A stretch of 32,927 nucleotides of DNA. Origin: Kiritimatiellia bacterium. Lineage in GTDB: Bacteria > Verrucomicrobiota > Kiritimatiellia > RFP12 > UBA1067. Of the stretch, positions 24,899 to 31,362 are shown in pieces (the stretch's first letter is position 1; the number at the start of each line of letters is the position of its first letter). The translations under genes were made by a program, and so were the position numbers. The stretch covers positions 1 to 32,927 of the forward strand of contig JAQIBS010000153.1 of the NCBI GenBank assembly GCA_027858965.1, written 5' to 3'. The notes beneath the pieces were generated by a model that did not search any database, was not told the DNA's origin, and saw only the letters and a list, made by a program, of their open reading frames with translations.

Positions 24899-25372
24899 TT
24901 ACCCATCTTTGTTGAGGTTAAGCGTCATATAAACATGCTTTGTCGGGTTTGCAAACCCTTTGCGTTTGAAGAACTTAATAGCTGGTTTGTTATCAGCCTG
25001 AGTGTCCACCATCAGCATTCGAATACCCTCTGCCTCCATGATTTCATGGAAGCGTTCAAACAGCATACTTCCAATGTGCTTGCGGGCATAGTCCGGATCG
25101 ACTCCCAGCCAGAGCAAGTGCCCATAGTTCCAGGCGGAGCGGTGTTTTTCAATGATTGTGCCCATGGCAAACCCGACGACCTTTCCTTCAACTGCTGCGA
25201 CCAGAACATACTCGGCTTCGCTGTTGAAAAGATGGGTTACCTCATATTCATCCCATGTGCGATACAGGTTTGAGAACTCCTGAGATGTAAACACTTTATC
25301 GCCCAGATGAAAAATCGCTGCCAGGTCATCTATTGTGGCGGTCCTGAGTTCTATTTCATTTCCTGTATTCAT
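24899..25372 (-). CDS. GNAT-family N-acetyltransferase
   Basis: A single GNAT domain, which moves an acetyl group from acetyl-CoA to an amine. ELRTATIDDLAAIFHLGD is the N-terminal strand and helix, and LLWLGVDPDYARKHIGSMLF holds the acetyl-CoA loop (R/Q-x-x-G-x pattern as RKHIGS). The closing AIKFFKRKGFANP is the usual end of the fold. The ATG at 25372 is preferred because AGAGGA is upstream; a TTG at 25378 is the alternative. It is the first gene of an operon with the M20 deacylase (2-bp gap) and the broken glycosidase. Substrate unknown. Confidence 0.88.
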   Translation of the reverse strand: MNTGNEIELRTATIDDLAAIFHLGDKVFTSQEFSNLYRTWDEYEVTHLFNSEAEYVLVAAVEGKVVGFAMGTIIEKHRSAWNYGHLLWLGVDPDYARKHIGSMLFERFHEIMEAEGIRMLMVDTQADNKPAIKFFKRKGFANPTKHVYMTLNLNKDG

Positions 25373-25522
25373 TTTCAATCCTCTGGTTGCTATTCAATCA
25401 ACTTCTGTCACGAAAAACAAGAAAGTCAGGCAACTATTTTTGTAAGTCCGTTCATCACAAGAGCTTAATTTGGTTGCGGCTGAAATCCCACCTTTTCGAG
25501 GTGCGGAGCGGGGATGTCGGCA

Positions 25523-26611
25523 TTATTTCGCAATTTTCCTGTACTTGCTTATCGGAATTTTGATCGAGAACTGATGGGCGGTGGGATCGGGTACATAAGA
25601 TGTATTCTTCACCAGTCTTTTCCGGCGTGTATTGTAGGTGATGACCTGGACCGTATCTTTATCGGGCAGGAAACGGTACAGGCGCATGGGGCCTGATGAG
25701 GTGTAATCGCTCAACATTGCATGCACTGTGTTCCCGTGATCGCCTTTCAAGGGAAGATACATTGCTGTGGTTCGGCTCTGGTCTCCGGAGCACACGATGG
25801 CGAGGTTCGGGTGTTTGCGATAACATGTGTCCCATATCTGTTGGGGAGACATACCTCTCCCTTTGTGGCATTTCTTCCACTGCATACGTCCTTTCGGATC
25901 GTTTTGATATCCCTTCTTGGTCTTAGGTCTCAGGAGAGGTCCAAGGTCCATATGTGTTGTCATGATGCCCAGTCGGTCCGAGTATTTGCTGAGAATGCTG
26001 TCGGCCCACTGCAGTACATCTGCGGGGGCGTTACACTCAAGATGGAGGATCACCAATCCAACGCCTTCGGCCGAGATGAGTTGATAGCTGTTTGCATTGT
26101 TGCCGGATACGTTGGGGCGTTCAGGTGCTGCTTTGAAGCAACCGCCGTACCAGGGTAGATCAGAGTAGCGTGATGCAGGGAAAACCCCCTGAAAAAGCGA
26201 GGAGTCGCCTGAGGCGGTCATGTCATGATTCCCCACTGACATCGCGTATGGGACACGCCCGTGCAAGCGGTTCATGCAGGTTTGGGCAACAGCCCACTGG
26301 CGGGGAACATTCTTATCCACGATGTCTCCAACGTGACTGACAAATACGATGCGTTGAGAATCAATGTTATTCACAATCCATGTTGTATGTGTATCAAAGA
26401 CAGGATTCGTCACTGGATCCGTGCTTTCCGGCTGCGCCTTTGTCTTCGCTCCGAGATAGCCCTGAGTGTCGGGTATGACAGCAATGGTGAAAGATCCTTC
26501 TGGAGCAGGGCCGAGACCGTCCGCTTTGGCCTCTCCATAGATGAGGGCGCAGAGCGCCAGTAAACCGATAGTTGCCTGCAGTAGATGCCGGGATTTGCGT
26601 TTTAGATTCAT
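25523..26611 (-). CDS. secreted calcineurin-like metallophosphoesterase
   Basis: Signal peptide to about residue 30 (LLQATIGLLALCALIYGEAKA). Phosphoesterase motifs follow in order: IPDTQGY (D-x-Q variant of the first motif), VGDIVD, VGNHD, TTHMDLG (metal-binding His) and VCSGDQS in place of the usual GHxH. The first and last motifs therefore differ from the classic pattern seen in the Tat-exported phosphoesterase at 11708, which suggests a distinct subfamily and export by Sec rather than Tat. The last ~60 residues form a beta-rich tail (MRLYRFLPDKDTVQVITYN). It stands alone, with about 150 bp before the GNAT gene on the same strand. Substrate unknown. Confidence 0.82.
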   Translation of the reverse strand: MNLKRKSRHLLQATIGLLALCALIYGEAKADGLGPAPEGSFTIAVIPDTQGYLGAKTKAQPESTDPVTNPVFDTHTTWIVNNIDSQRIVFVSHVGDIVDKNVPRQWAVAQTCMNRLHGRVPYAMSVGNHDMTASGDSSLFQGVFPASRYSDLPWYGGCFKAAPERPNVSGNNANSYQLISAEGVGLVILHLECNAPADVLQWADSILSKYSDRLGIMTTHMDLGPLLRPKTKKGYQNDPKGRMQWKKCHKGRGMSPQQIWDTCYRKHPNLAIVCSGDQSRTTAMYLPLKGDHGNTVHAMLSDYTSSGPMRLYRFLPDKDTVQVITYNTRRKRLVKNTSYVPDPTAHQFSIKIPISKYRKIAK

Positions 26612-26862
26612 ACGTGTTGCCTATTCGGGTGATATGCCCTCCCGACCTTGTACGTCGGGCGTGACAATGTGTGTTTCTGTTGCAGTGTTGCTAATTATTG
26701 TATCTTAACTCCCGGTCCGAAGTAAAGGGAGTGTATTTGAACATATCACTATTGATATCAAGCAATCGTCCCGCAGTTGTGATATCCTTCACTTACTTGA
26801 GGTGAAATGGGGGCACATCGGTTTCTTGTTTCGCGATAACCGAGCATCCCGAAAGGACACGT
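26612..26862. other. divergent intergenic region
   Basis: This region separates the phosphoesterase (minus) from the small basic protein (plus) and should hold both promoters. CCCGAC/GTCGGG (about 26642-26660), ACTCCC/GGGAGT (about 26709-26733) and TTCAC/GTGAA near 26790-26808 are small inverted repeats. I see no promoter that I would name with confidence. Confidence 0.4.
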
Positions 26863-27030
26863 ATGGCAAAGAACACGAATACATTTGAAAAGCGCCGCAA
26901 AGAAATGGAAAAGAAGCGAAAGGCTCAGGAGAAGCGTGAAAAACGAATCGCGCGCAAGTCATCCTCGTTGGATACGGAAAGCCCTGACGAAGTTTCGGCT
27001 TTGCCGGAGCCTGCCCCTGATACTGTTTAG
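26863..27030 (+). CDS. small highly charged basic protein (55 aa)
   Basis: A short gene with a clear ribosome-binding site (AAAGGA, 5-10 nt before ATG) and a strong hairpin straight after the TAG stop. The first 35 residues are almost all Lys, Arg and Glu (TFEKRRKEMEKKRKAQEKRE) and should form one long charged helix; the rest is acidic and proline-rich (SPDEVSALPEPAPDTV). Small proteins of the TFEKRxREMEKKRK type recur in many bacterial genomes and are usually annotated as hypothetical. RNA or ribosome binding is a guess from composition only. It is the only plus-strand gene in the right half of the window. Confidence 0.7.
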   Translation: MAKNTNTFEKRRKEMEKKRKAQEKREKRIARKSSSLDTESPDEVSALPEPAPDTV

Positions 27031-27032
27031 CG

Positions 27033-27087
27033 ATAGGATGAGATTTCATCTGAAAGCGCGCTTTCAGATGATACTTCTCCATCCTAT
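27033..27087. terminator. large bidirectional hairpin between convergent genes
   Basis: A 26-bp perfect palindrome (27046-27071, arms TCATCTGAAAGCG) is enclosed by outer arms ATAGGATG (27033-27040) and CATCCTAT (27080-27087). It lies between the stop codons of two convergent genes and probably ends both transcripts, although neither side has a long T-tract. Confidence 0.7.
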
Positions 27088-27108
27088 TATTCGACCTTGT
27101 CATTCCCT

Positions 27109-28422
27109 TTAAGTACGTTTCTTCACACCTTCAGTCACATCTTTGTGCCAGGCTTTCAGCAGTTTTATAAGGTCATGAACTATTTCCGGGTGCTGTGCGG
27201 TTATGTTTTTTGTTTCGCCCAAGTCACTCTTGAGGTTATAAAGAACTGGGTCTGAAAACGATCTATTGGTGATCAGTTTGTAATCCCCCTGTCTGACAGC
27301 GATTTTCCCCTTGACGCCCCAGAAGAGAGGCCGAGGTGTTAGCTGTTTGTTTTCGATCAAGTGCGGCAGAAGGTTTATGCCATCCAACTTGACACCTTCT
27401 GGCAGTGGTACTTCACCAATGGCCGCCATGGTGGGTAGTAGATCAGCTCCCATAGCCGTAAGGTTAGATACTCTTCCTGCCTCAATCTTCCCTGGCCAGT
27501 AGGCAATTGCAGGAACCCGATGTCCTCCTTCCATGATCTGGCCTTTCTTGCCCCGGAGAGGACCGGCCGAACCTATGGAGAATGGTCCGTTGTCTGAGAG
27601 GAAAAAGATAGCGGTCTGTTTATCGAGGCCTGCATCAACAACGGCCTGTACCACACGCCCGACGTTTTCGTCCATAACTTCTATCATTTCCTTATAAACC
27701 TTCAGGGTTACCGGATCATTTCCACGGCCTCTTTCTGTGTACCGTGGCGGATCCAGACGGCCTTGGTAGGGGTAATGAGGAGCTTCATGCGCGATGTAGA
27801 GGATAAACGGGTTGTCTTTGTTACCTTCGATAAAGTTCACGGCATGATCGGTTATCAAATCGGTGGAGTAGCCTTCTTCGGGCGTCAACCTATCCTGTTT
27901 CCACCAGTCCGCTTTACCTGTTTGGTCACGGTGATTGTGATAATCAATATTTCCGCTCACATATCCGGTAAATTCATCAAATCCCTGATGGATTGGGTTG
28001 TAGTCCGGTTTGTATCCAACATGCCACTTGCCAAACAGAGCTGTGGCATAGCCCGCAGGTTTTAGAATCTCGGCAAAAGTAGTTTCCTTCAAATCCAGCC
28101 CCGTGTGACGGTGTCCCGCAGCAGTGACCACGCCGGTAATCCCGGTGCGTTGTTGGTACCGTCCGGTTAGAAGTGCCGCCCGAGTCGGACTGCAGACCGC
28201 TCCGTTTGAATGAAAATCTGTAAAGCGTATCCCCCCGGCGGCCAACGCATCAATGTTAGGCGTTTTGAATCGCTTACTGCCGTAACATCCCACGTCTCCA
28301 TATCCATAGTCATCGGCCAAAATTATGATGATGTTGTTCTTTTCAACTGCCTCCACTGTGATACTTCCCAGGAGCATCAGGGCTGCTGTAAGCGTGGGTA
28401 GTAAGTTAGTTGCGGTTTTCAT
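27109..28422 (-). CDS. secreted formylglycine-dependent sulfatase (arylsulfatase A-like)
   Basis: Signal peptide to about residue 25 (LTAALMLLGSITVEA). Sulfatase motifs: NNIIIILADDYGYGDVGCYG (D37 and D38 bind calcium), C77 in VCSPTRAALLTGRYQQRTG (formylglycine site, C-x-P-T-R), GKWHVG, HEAPHYPYQG, FLSDNG and GHRVPAIAYWPGKIEAG. At 437 aa it is complete and shorter than the sulfatase at 12909, with a different motif variant, so the two probably cut different sulfate esters. GGAG lies 10-13 nt before the ATG. The start codon is only 18 nt from the core site of the last attC of the cassette array, so its promoter must lie in or beyond the cassettes. No attC follows it, so I treat it as the first chromosomal gene past the array rather than as a cassette. 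Confidence 0.92.
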   Translation of the reverse strand: MKTATNLLPTLTAALMLLGSITVEAVEKNNIIIILADDYGYGDVGCYGSKRFKTPNIDALAAGGIRFTDFHSNGAVCSPTRAALLTGRYQQRTGITGVVTAAGHRHTGLDLKETTFAEILKPAGYATALFGKWHVGYKPDYNPIHQGFDEFTGYVSGNIDYHNHRDQTGKADWWKQDRLTPEEGYSTDLITDHAVNFIEGNKDNPFILYIAHEAPHYPYQGRLDPPRYTERGRGNDPVTLKVYKEMIEVMDENVGRVVQAVVDAGLDKQTAIFFLSDNGPFSIGSAGPLRGKKGQIMEGGHRVPAIAYWPGKIEAGRVSNLTAMGADLLPTMAAIGEVPLPEGVKLDGINLLPHLIENKQLTPRPLFWGVKGKIAVRQGDYKLITNRSFSDPVLYNLKSDLGETKNITAQHPEIVHDLIKLLKAWHKDVTEGVKKRT

Positions 28423-28439
28423 GATGTTTCTCTCCTGTA

Positions 28440-28498
28440 GTTGAACGTCTCAAATTACGGGCGGCGGCACGCCGTACCGTGCATTTGTTTTGTTCTCA
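28440..28498 (-). other. attC site 1 (array end)
   Basis: This 59-bp site has outer cores TGAGAAC and GTTCAAC (minus strand) and inner arms CAAAT-(GC)-ACGG and CCGT-(A)-ATTTG, with CGGCG/CGCCG at the tip. The cores are less canonical than in the other sites, as might be expected of an old terminal site. It follows the toxin stop codon by 5 bp. Confidence 0.65.
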
Positions 28499-28503
28499 CC
28501 GTT

Positions 28504-28833
28504 CTATTCATAGTGACTCCACAGGCGTATTATTTTAACGGTCTTGATATCATCGAGAACCTGATAAACAAGTCTGTGCTGAATATTTATCCTTCGAGAA
28601 CATGCACCTGTAAGGTCGCCGACAAGTTTTTCGTAGGGAGGTGGTGTCATGTAAGGATTTTCAGCGAGTAGCGTGAGCAACTTTTCTGCCCTTGGTTTCA
28701 GCCCGGCACGAGCAAGCTTTTTTGCGTCCCGCTGTGCCTGTTCTTTATTGAGCCCATTTGAGATGCAGCTTTTTATTGTGTACAGCGCAATCCCGAAGAT
28801 AAAGGTTGATAAGATTTTGATAGGGAATGTCAA
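28504..28833 (-). pseudogene. Txe/YoeB-family toxin, 5' end apparently lost
   Basis: From about 28746 on, the frame matches Txe/YoeB-type mRNA endonuclease toxins: AQRDAKKLARAGLKPRAEKL, PPPYEKLVGDLTGACSRRIN, IQHRLVYQVLDD and the C-terminal IIRLWSHYE with the catalytic His-Tyr pair. The usual first residues (M-x-x-x-V-Y-T-K-Q type) are missing. The frame continues upstream only as an alternative reading of the end of brnA, without an ATG, GTG or TTG start close to the conserved part. No Axe/YefM-type antitoxin gene is present. Probably a toxin gene joined to the brnTA cassette by deletion and now silent; use of a rare start codon cannot be excluded. Confidence 0.6.
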
Positions 28834-28963
28834 GATCCTGGGCCATGCTCTTGAAGTAAGTTACTGTAGATTTATCCAATCGCATTGTTACCGGTTGCTT
28901 CAATTGTTTAACATATGGGTTCTTCTGCCCCTTCATCTTGCTGAAATCGTAATGTTCTCTCAT
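28745..28963 (-). CDS. brnA: BrnA-type antitoxin
   Basis: Antitoxin of the BrnT/BrnA type II system: it binds the toxin and, through a ribbon-helix-helix, the operon promoter. Conserved parts are REHYDFSKMKGQKNPYVKQL, QPVTMRLDKSTVTYFKSMAQ and IPYQNLINLYLRDC, with the usual ending KLHLKWAQ. The ATG at 28963 has a perfect GGAGGT that overlaps the stop codon of brnT, so the two genes are translationally coupled. Confidence 0.88.
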   Translation of the reverse strand: MREHYDFSKMKGQKNPYVKQLKQPVTMRLDKSTVTYFKSMAQDLDIPYQNLINLYLRDCAVHNKKLHLKWAQ

Positions 28964-28965
28964 AA

Positions 28966-29250
28966 CTACCTCCAATAATTAGATTGTTCCTGTTTATCAG
29001 CTTTTCTTGCTGAGATAATCTGGATGACAGAATCATTTTCTCTGTAACAATGACAGACAACCAGAACACGTAGCGAAAAACTCATGCCCAGCATCAGAAA
29101 CCGATCTTCATCCTGTGAATGGTCTGGATCAAAAAAACGGACCGCATTTTCATCGAGAAAAACAGATTGAGCTTCCTCGAAGCTGACTTTATGCTTGCGA
29201 GCATTTGTCTTATTTTTTCGTTCATCCCATTCAAAACTTATAGTATTCAT
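28966..29250 (-). CDS. brnT: BrnT-type ribonuclease toxin
   Basis: Small RNase toxin that slows growth by cleaving RNA; BrnA neutralises it. The pattern is the BrnT one: FEWDERKNKTNARKHKVSFE, AQSVFLDENAVRFFDPDHSQ, DEDRFLMLGMS, LVVCHCYRENDSVIQIISAR and KADKQEQSNYW. Nothing is missing. I prefer ATG 29250 over 29265: a TTGCAT-N17-TACAGT promoter (29257-29285) would start transcription almost at 29250 and would overlap the upstream ATG. There is no Shine-Dalgarno sequence, in line with a leaderless message. Confidence 0.88.
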   Translation of the reverse strand: MNTISFEWDERKNKTNARKHKVSFEEAQSVFLDENAVRFFDPDHSQDEDRFLMLGMSFSLRVLVVCHCYRENDSVIQIISARKADKQEQSNYWR

Positions 29251-29256
29251 ACTTAC

Positions 29257-29285
29257 ACTGTACATATGTTATATTGAAAATGCAA
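29257..29285 (-). promoter_or_regulatory. candidate brnTA promoter inside the cassette
   Basis: On the minus strand TTGCAT and TACAGT are separated by 17 bp. The -10 box ends 6 bp before the preferred brnT start, so the transcript would be leaderless. Confidence 0.35.
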
Positions 29286-29377
29286 GTCTAGATTTGATTT
29301 ATTTCGCCAAAAGTTATTTCTTTTTTCAATCTTTGGCAAAGCCTGTTAATCTTTTTATTCTTTTAAATTATTTGTTC

Positions 29378-29448
29378 TCTCAACGACCTGAGTCACACTT
29401 TTCGAGACGCGACAGCGGTTCGAAATAGTGTGCACTCAATTGTTATGC
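29378..29448 (-). other. attC site 2
   Basis: A 71-bp site with cores GCATAAC and GTTGAGA (minus strand). The arms GAGTGCACACT and AGTGTGACTC pair, with TTCGA/TCGAA further in. The hicB stop codon TAA lies within the GCATAAC core. Confidence 0.8.
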
Positions 29449-29658
29449 AAATACTTCACAATATGTGGGATAGGAATGAGGAGCAGGTGCAAGAAATCCA
29501 TCTTCTTTCATTCCTTCAAGATGAAATTGCATTGACTCTTTCATTAAAGATTCAACTTCTTCTTTAGTCTTTCCTGTTGCAATGCATCCATCCAAATCAG
29601 GCGAGAATGCAGAAAAACCTGTTTTTGTCTCTTCGACAACTATTAAATATTTTTTCAT
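29443..29658 (-). CDS. hicB: HicB-type antitoxin
   Basis: HicB antitoxin with a partly degraded RNase H-like fold: MKKYLIVVEETKTGFSAFSP, DLDGCIATGKTKEEVESLMK and ESMQFHLEGMKEDG. The C-terminal DNA-binding domain found in longer HicB proteins is absent; at 71 aa it is the short form. Its start overlaps the end of hicA by 4 bp, so the pair is translated together (toxin first). Confidence 0.88.
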   Translation of the reverse strand: MKKYLIVVEETKTGFSAFSPDLDGCIATGKTKEEVESLMKESMQFHLEGMKEDGFLAPAPHSYPTYCEVFA

Positions 29659-29840
29659 TTTAACCTCGCTTGCTTATAAATACTTCCAAGAGTACCTATT
29701 GCCACATCATCACTGGGTTTTCCTGAAATTGTTACCCGCCCAGCTTTAAAAGGATGCTTGAATTGGCGATGGCTTCCTCTCGTGGTAACGAGATACCAAT
29801 CGTCATTCTTAATCAGCTTAATTACATCCCTGACTTTCAT
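29655..29840 (-). CDS. hicA: HicA-type mRNA interferase toxin
   Basis: A 61-residue double-stranded RNA-binding-like toxin that cuts mRNA. VRDVIKLIKNDDWYLVTTRG leads into SHRQFKHP, which has the active-site histidine (H24). KAGRVTISGKPSDDVAIGTL and SIYKQARL complete the domain. No Shine-Dalgarno sequence is seen. Confidence 0.9.
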   Translation of the reverse strand: MKVRDVIKLIKNDDWYLVTTRGSHRQFKHPFKAGRVTISGKPSDDVAIGTLGSIYKQARLK

Positions 29841-29847
29841 GTCGTTA

Positions 29848-29877
29848 ATTTTACCACGTTTCTCATTAGTTATTCAA
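29848..29877 (-). promoter_or_regulatory. candidate hicAB promoter inside the cassette
   Basis: TTGAAT and TAAAAT (minus strand) are 18 bp apart, squeezed between attC site 3 and hicA. The -10 box ends 7 bp before the hicA start, which again predicts a leaderless message. Confidence 0.35.
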
Positions 29878-29879
29878 AT

Positions 29880-29938
29880 GCATAACGTCGCGAATCAGGC
29901 GCGGCTAATTGCCGTCGCCTACATCTGGCTTGTTATGC
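29880..29938 (-). other. attC site 3
   Basis: A 59-bp site, the most typical of the set: cores GCATAAC and GTTATGC are exact inverse complements. Inside, AGGCG/CGCCT and CGGC/GCCG pair, leaving a single unpaired base between them. The stop codon of the HEAT-repeat gene lies inside it. Confidence 0.9.
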
Positions 29939-30786
29939 TGCTCCTTTGCTGCCCAAACGTCTTTATCTGTGATCTCGGCAGCCAGCAGCAGGAATTCACC
30001 GAGCCTGCCGGGGTGGATACCTTCGATACTGTCGACGGATGATAGCACGCGGATGACCATCGCCTCTAGCTCGGGATGCTTCATCTCCTTTAAGGCGTGG
30101 AAAGCGGCTGTTATGTAGTGGAGATGCTTTGACGGATCTCCCTCTGTTAAACGACAGAGCGCTTCAAGTCCCTTCTGTTTGTCGCCAAGTCGGATAACGG
30201 CTTTAGCGGCAACAAGAGCCACGTAGTCGTTAGTGCTTTGAAGGAAGGGATACAACGTCTTTGCGTCATCTGGCTTGCCCAAAATACCCACTATTGTGAG
30301 TGCATTGTCCATGCGTGGGTGATCCAAATGTGCGGGGTCCAGCACAAGAATAACGGGCTGCATATCATGGCGCATGAATCTACCTTTGCGAGGTATATCG
30401 CTGCGACCAAGGCAATAATCCACCAAGGCACTGGACGAATCATCATCTGGCAGATCTTCTATCGGGAATTTGCCAGGTACATACAGCTCAGGCTTAAAGA
30501 GCGTCTTGTTAATATCCACGAAGCCGTAGAGGTAGAGCACCAAAGCCTGGTTAGCCACGCTTTTGTGCTCGTCCTGTACAAGCATTTCGAGTGCTTGTTT
30601 TGTCTCCAGATCTCTTCCTTTGAGATTGTTCACCAAGCTGTATCGGACCTCCCAGCGCTTGCTTTGCAACCGTTGCGTCAAATACGGCACCTGCTTCGAT
30701 AGTTCGGGTAACGTCTGTTGAGCCACTACGAACGAGTTCAAGAAAAGCATGCCTGTAAGAACTGCCATGATAATCAGCTTTATCAT
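29905..30786 (-). CDS. secreted HEAT-repeat protein (cassette gene)
   Basis: Signal peptide MIKLIIMAVLTGMLFLNSFV-VAQ, then helical repeats of the HEAT/armadillo type: LTQRLQSKRWEVRYSLVNNL, LEMLVQDEHKSVANQALVLY, LYPFLQSTNDYVALVAAKAV followed by IRLGDKQKG, and YITAAFHALKEMKHPELEAM. Such proteins are binding scaffolds; no enzyme motif is seen and the partner is unknown. The gene starts 10 nt after the core of attC site 4 (GGGAG as ribosome-binding site) and ends within attC site 3, so it fills its cassette and has no room for its own promoter. Confidence 0.7.
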   Translation of the reverse strand: MIKLIIMAVLTGMLFLNSFVVAQQTLPELSKQVPYLTQRLQSKRWEVRYSLVNNLKGRDLETKQALEMLVQDEHKSVANQALVLYLYGFVDINKTLFKPELYVPGKFPIEDLPDDDSSSALVDYCLGRSDIPRKGRFMRHDMQPVILVLDPAHLDHPRMDNALTIVGILGKPDDAKTLYPFLQSTNDYVALVAAKAVIRLGDKQKGLEALCRLTEGDPSKHLHYITAAFHALKEMKHPELEAMVIRVLSSVDSIEGIHPGRLGEFLLLAAEITDKDVWAAKEQHNKPDVGDGN

Positions 30787-30796
30787 TATTTCTCCC

Positions 30797-30853
30797 GCAT
30801 AACGAATAGATGAGGCGCGAGTTTACGAGTCGCCTCGATCTGCTTTGTTAGCT
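30797..30853 (-). other. attC site 4
   Basis: A 57-bp site with cores AGCTAAC and GTTATGC (minus strand). GAGGCG/CGCCTC and AGAT/ATCT pair, with one unpaired C between them and a 13-nt tip. The hicA stop codon TAA lies in the left core. Confidence 0.88.
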
Positions 30854-31021
30854 CAGTTTTTTAATAATGCTTCTTGCTACAAGCTCATTGACTTCCTTAT
30901 GTCTAGGTATTGGCTGACACATTTTGGTGTCAGGATTCTGATACCAATCATGATTTCCTCCATGCCGGACAAACACACATCCTTTTCGGTTGAGCTTCTT
31001 TAATAAGTCAACCCGTTTCAT
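30848..31021 (-). CDS. hicA: HicA-type toxin (second pair)
   Basis: A 57-residue HicA-family toxin: MKRVDLLKKLNRKGCVFVRH, GGNHDWYQNP with the active-site histidine (H24), then PRHKEVNELVARSIIKKL, the standard ending. Its ATG overlaps the TGA of the hicB gene upstream (ATGA), so translation is coupled. Here the order is antitoxin then toxin, the reverse of the other hic pair in the array. Confidence 0.88.
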   Translation of the reverse strand: MKRVDLLKKLNRKGCVFVRHGGNHDWYQNPDTKMCQPIPRHKEVNELVARSIIKKLS

Positions 31022-31209
31022 GCAATTTCAAGCTCCCCAACTCGATGTACACAAGGAATTGCGTCTGACGAAAGGTCTTTGTAGATATCAAGTAAATTAT
31101 CCTTGAGTTCTTCAAGAGATACGCCTTGAGTTAAATAATCTGGATACTCTTCCCAGTAACCAATCCACATATTTTCGTTCTTAAAATATATATATTTCTT
31201 TGTTTCCAT
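31018..31209 (-). CDS. hicB: HicB-type antitoxin (second pair)
   Basis: A 63-residue short antitoxin: KKYIYFKNENMWIGYWEEYP, DYLTQGVSLEELKDNLLDIY and KDLSSDAIP. It resembles the HicB type that goes with H-x-D-W-Y HicA toxins. GGAG lies 7-10 nt before the ATG. It is too different from the other HicB here to be a recent copy. Confidence 0.82.
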   Translation of the reverse strand: METKKYIYFKNENMWIGYWEEYPDYLTQGVSLEELKDNLLDIYKDLSSDAIPCVHRVGELEIA

Positions 31210-31229
31210 AATTATCTCCAGTAATTATC

Positions 31230-31258
31230 ATTCTACCGAACTGTGTTGCCTAACGCAA
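31230..31258 (-). promoter_or_regulatory. sigma-70 promoter of the hicBA cassette
   Basis: TTGCGT and TAGAAT (minus strand) are separated by exactly 17 bp. Transcription would start about 14 nt before the hicB ATG, leaving room for its GGAG. The -35 box lies in GCGTTAGGC, itself an attC-core-like word. Confidence 0.6.
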
Positions 31259-31285
31259 GTTGAAGAATTACTCTTCATTTTCTTA

Positions 31286-31362
31286 AGCTAACGACTCAGG
31301 TCACGGGACCGGTGAGGCGCGTCCGCGCGCCTTACTGGGTACCGTGCACCTGTTGGTTCTGC
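31286..31362 (-). other. attC site 5
   Basis: A 77-bp site with cores GCAGAAC and GTTAGCT (minus strand). AGGTGCACGG pairs with CCGTGACCT, leaving one unpaired base, and GGCGCG/CGCGCC closes the tip. The LRV-protein stop codon lies inside the site. Confidence 0.85.

Noticed and set aside
27033..27087. The big hairpin as a seventh attC, which would make the sulfatase a cassette
   Set aside because: There is no GTT-R-R-R-Y core on the correct strand, the arms are a perfect palindrome rather than arms with unpaired bases, and the position between convergent genes fits a terminator.
29443..31209. The two hic pairs as a recent duplication
   Set aside because: Gene order is reversed and the proteins differ strongly, so they are independent arrivals.
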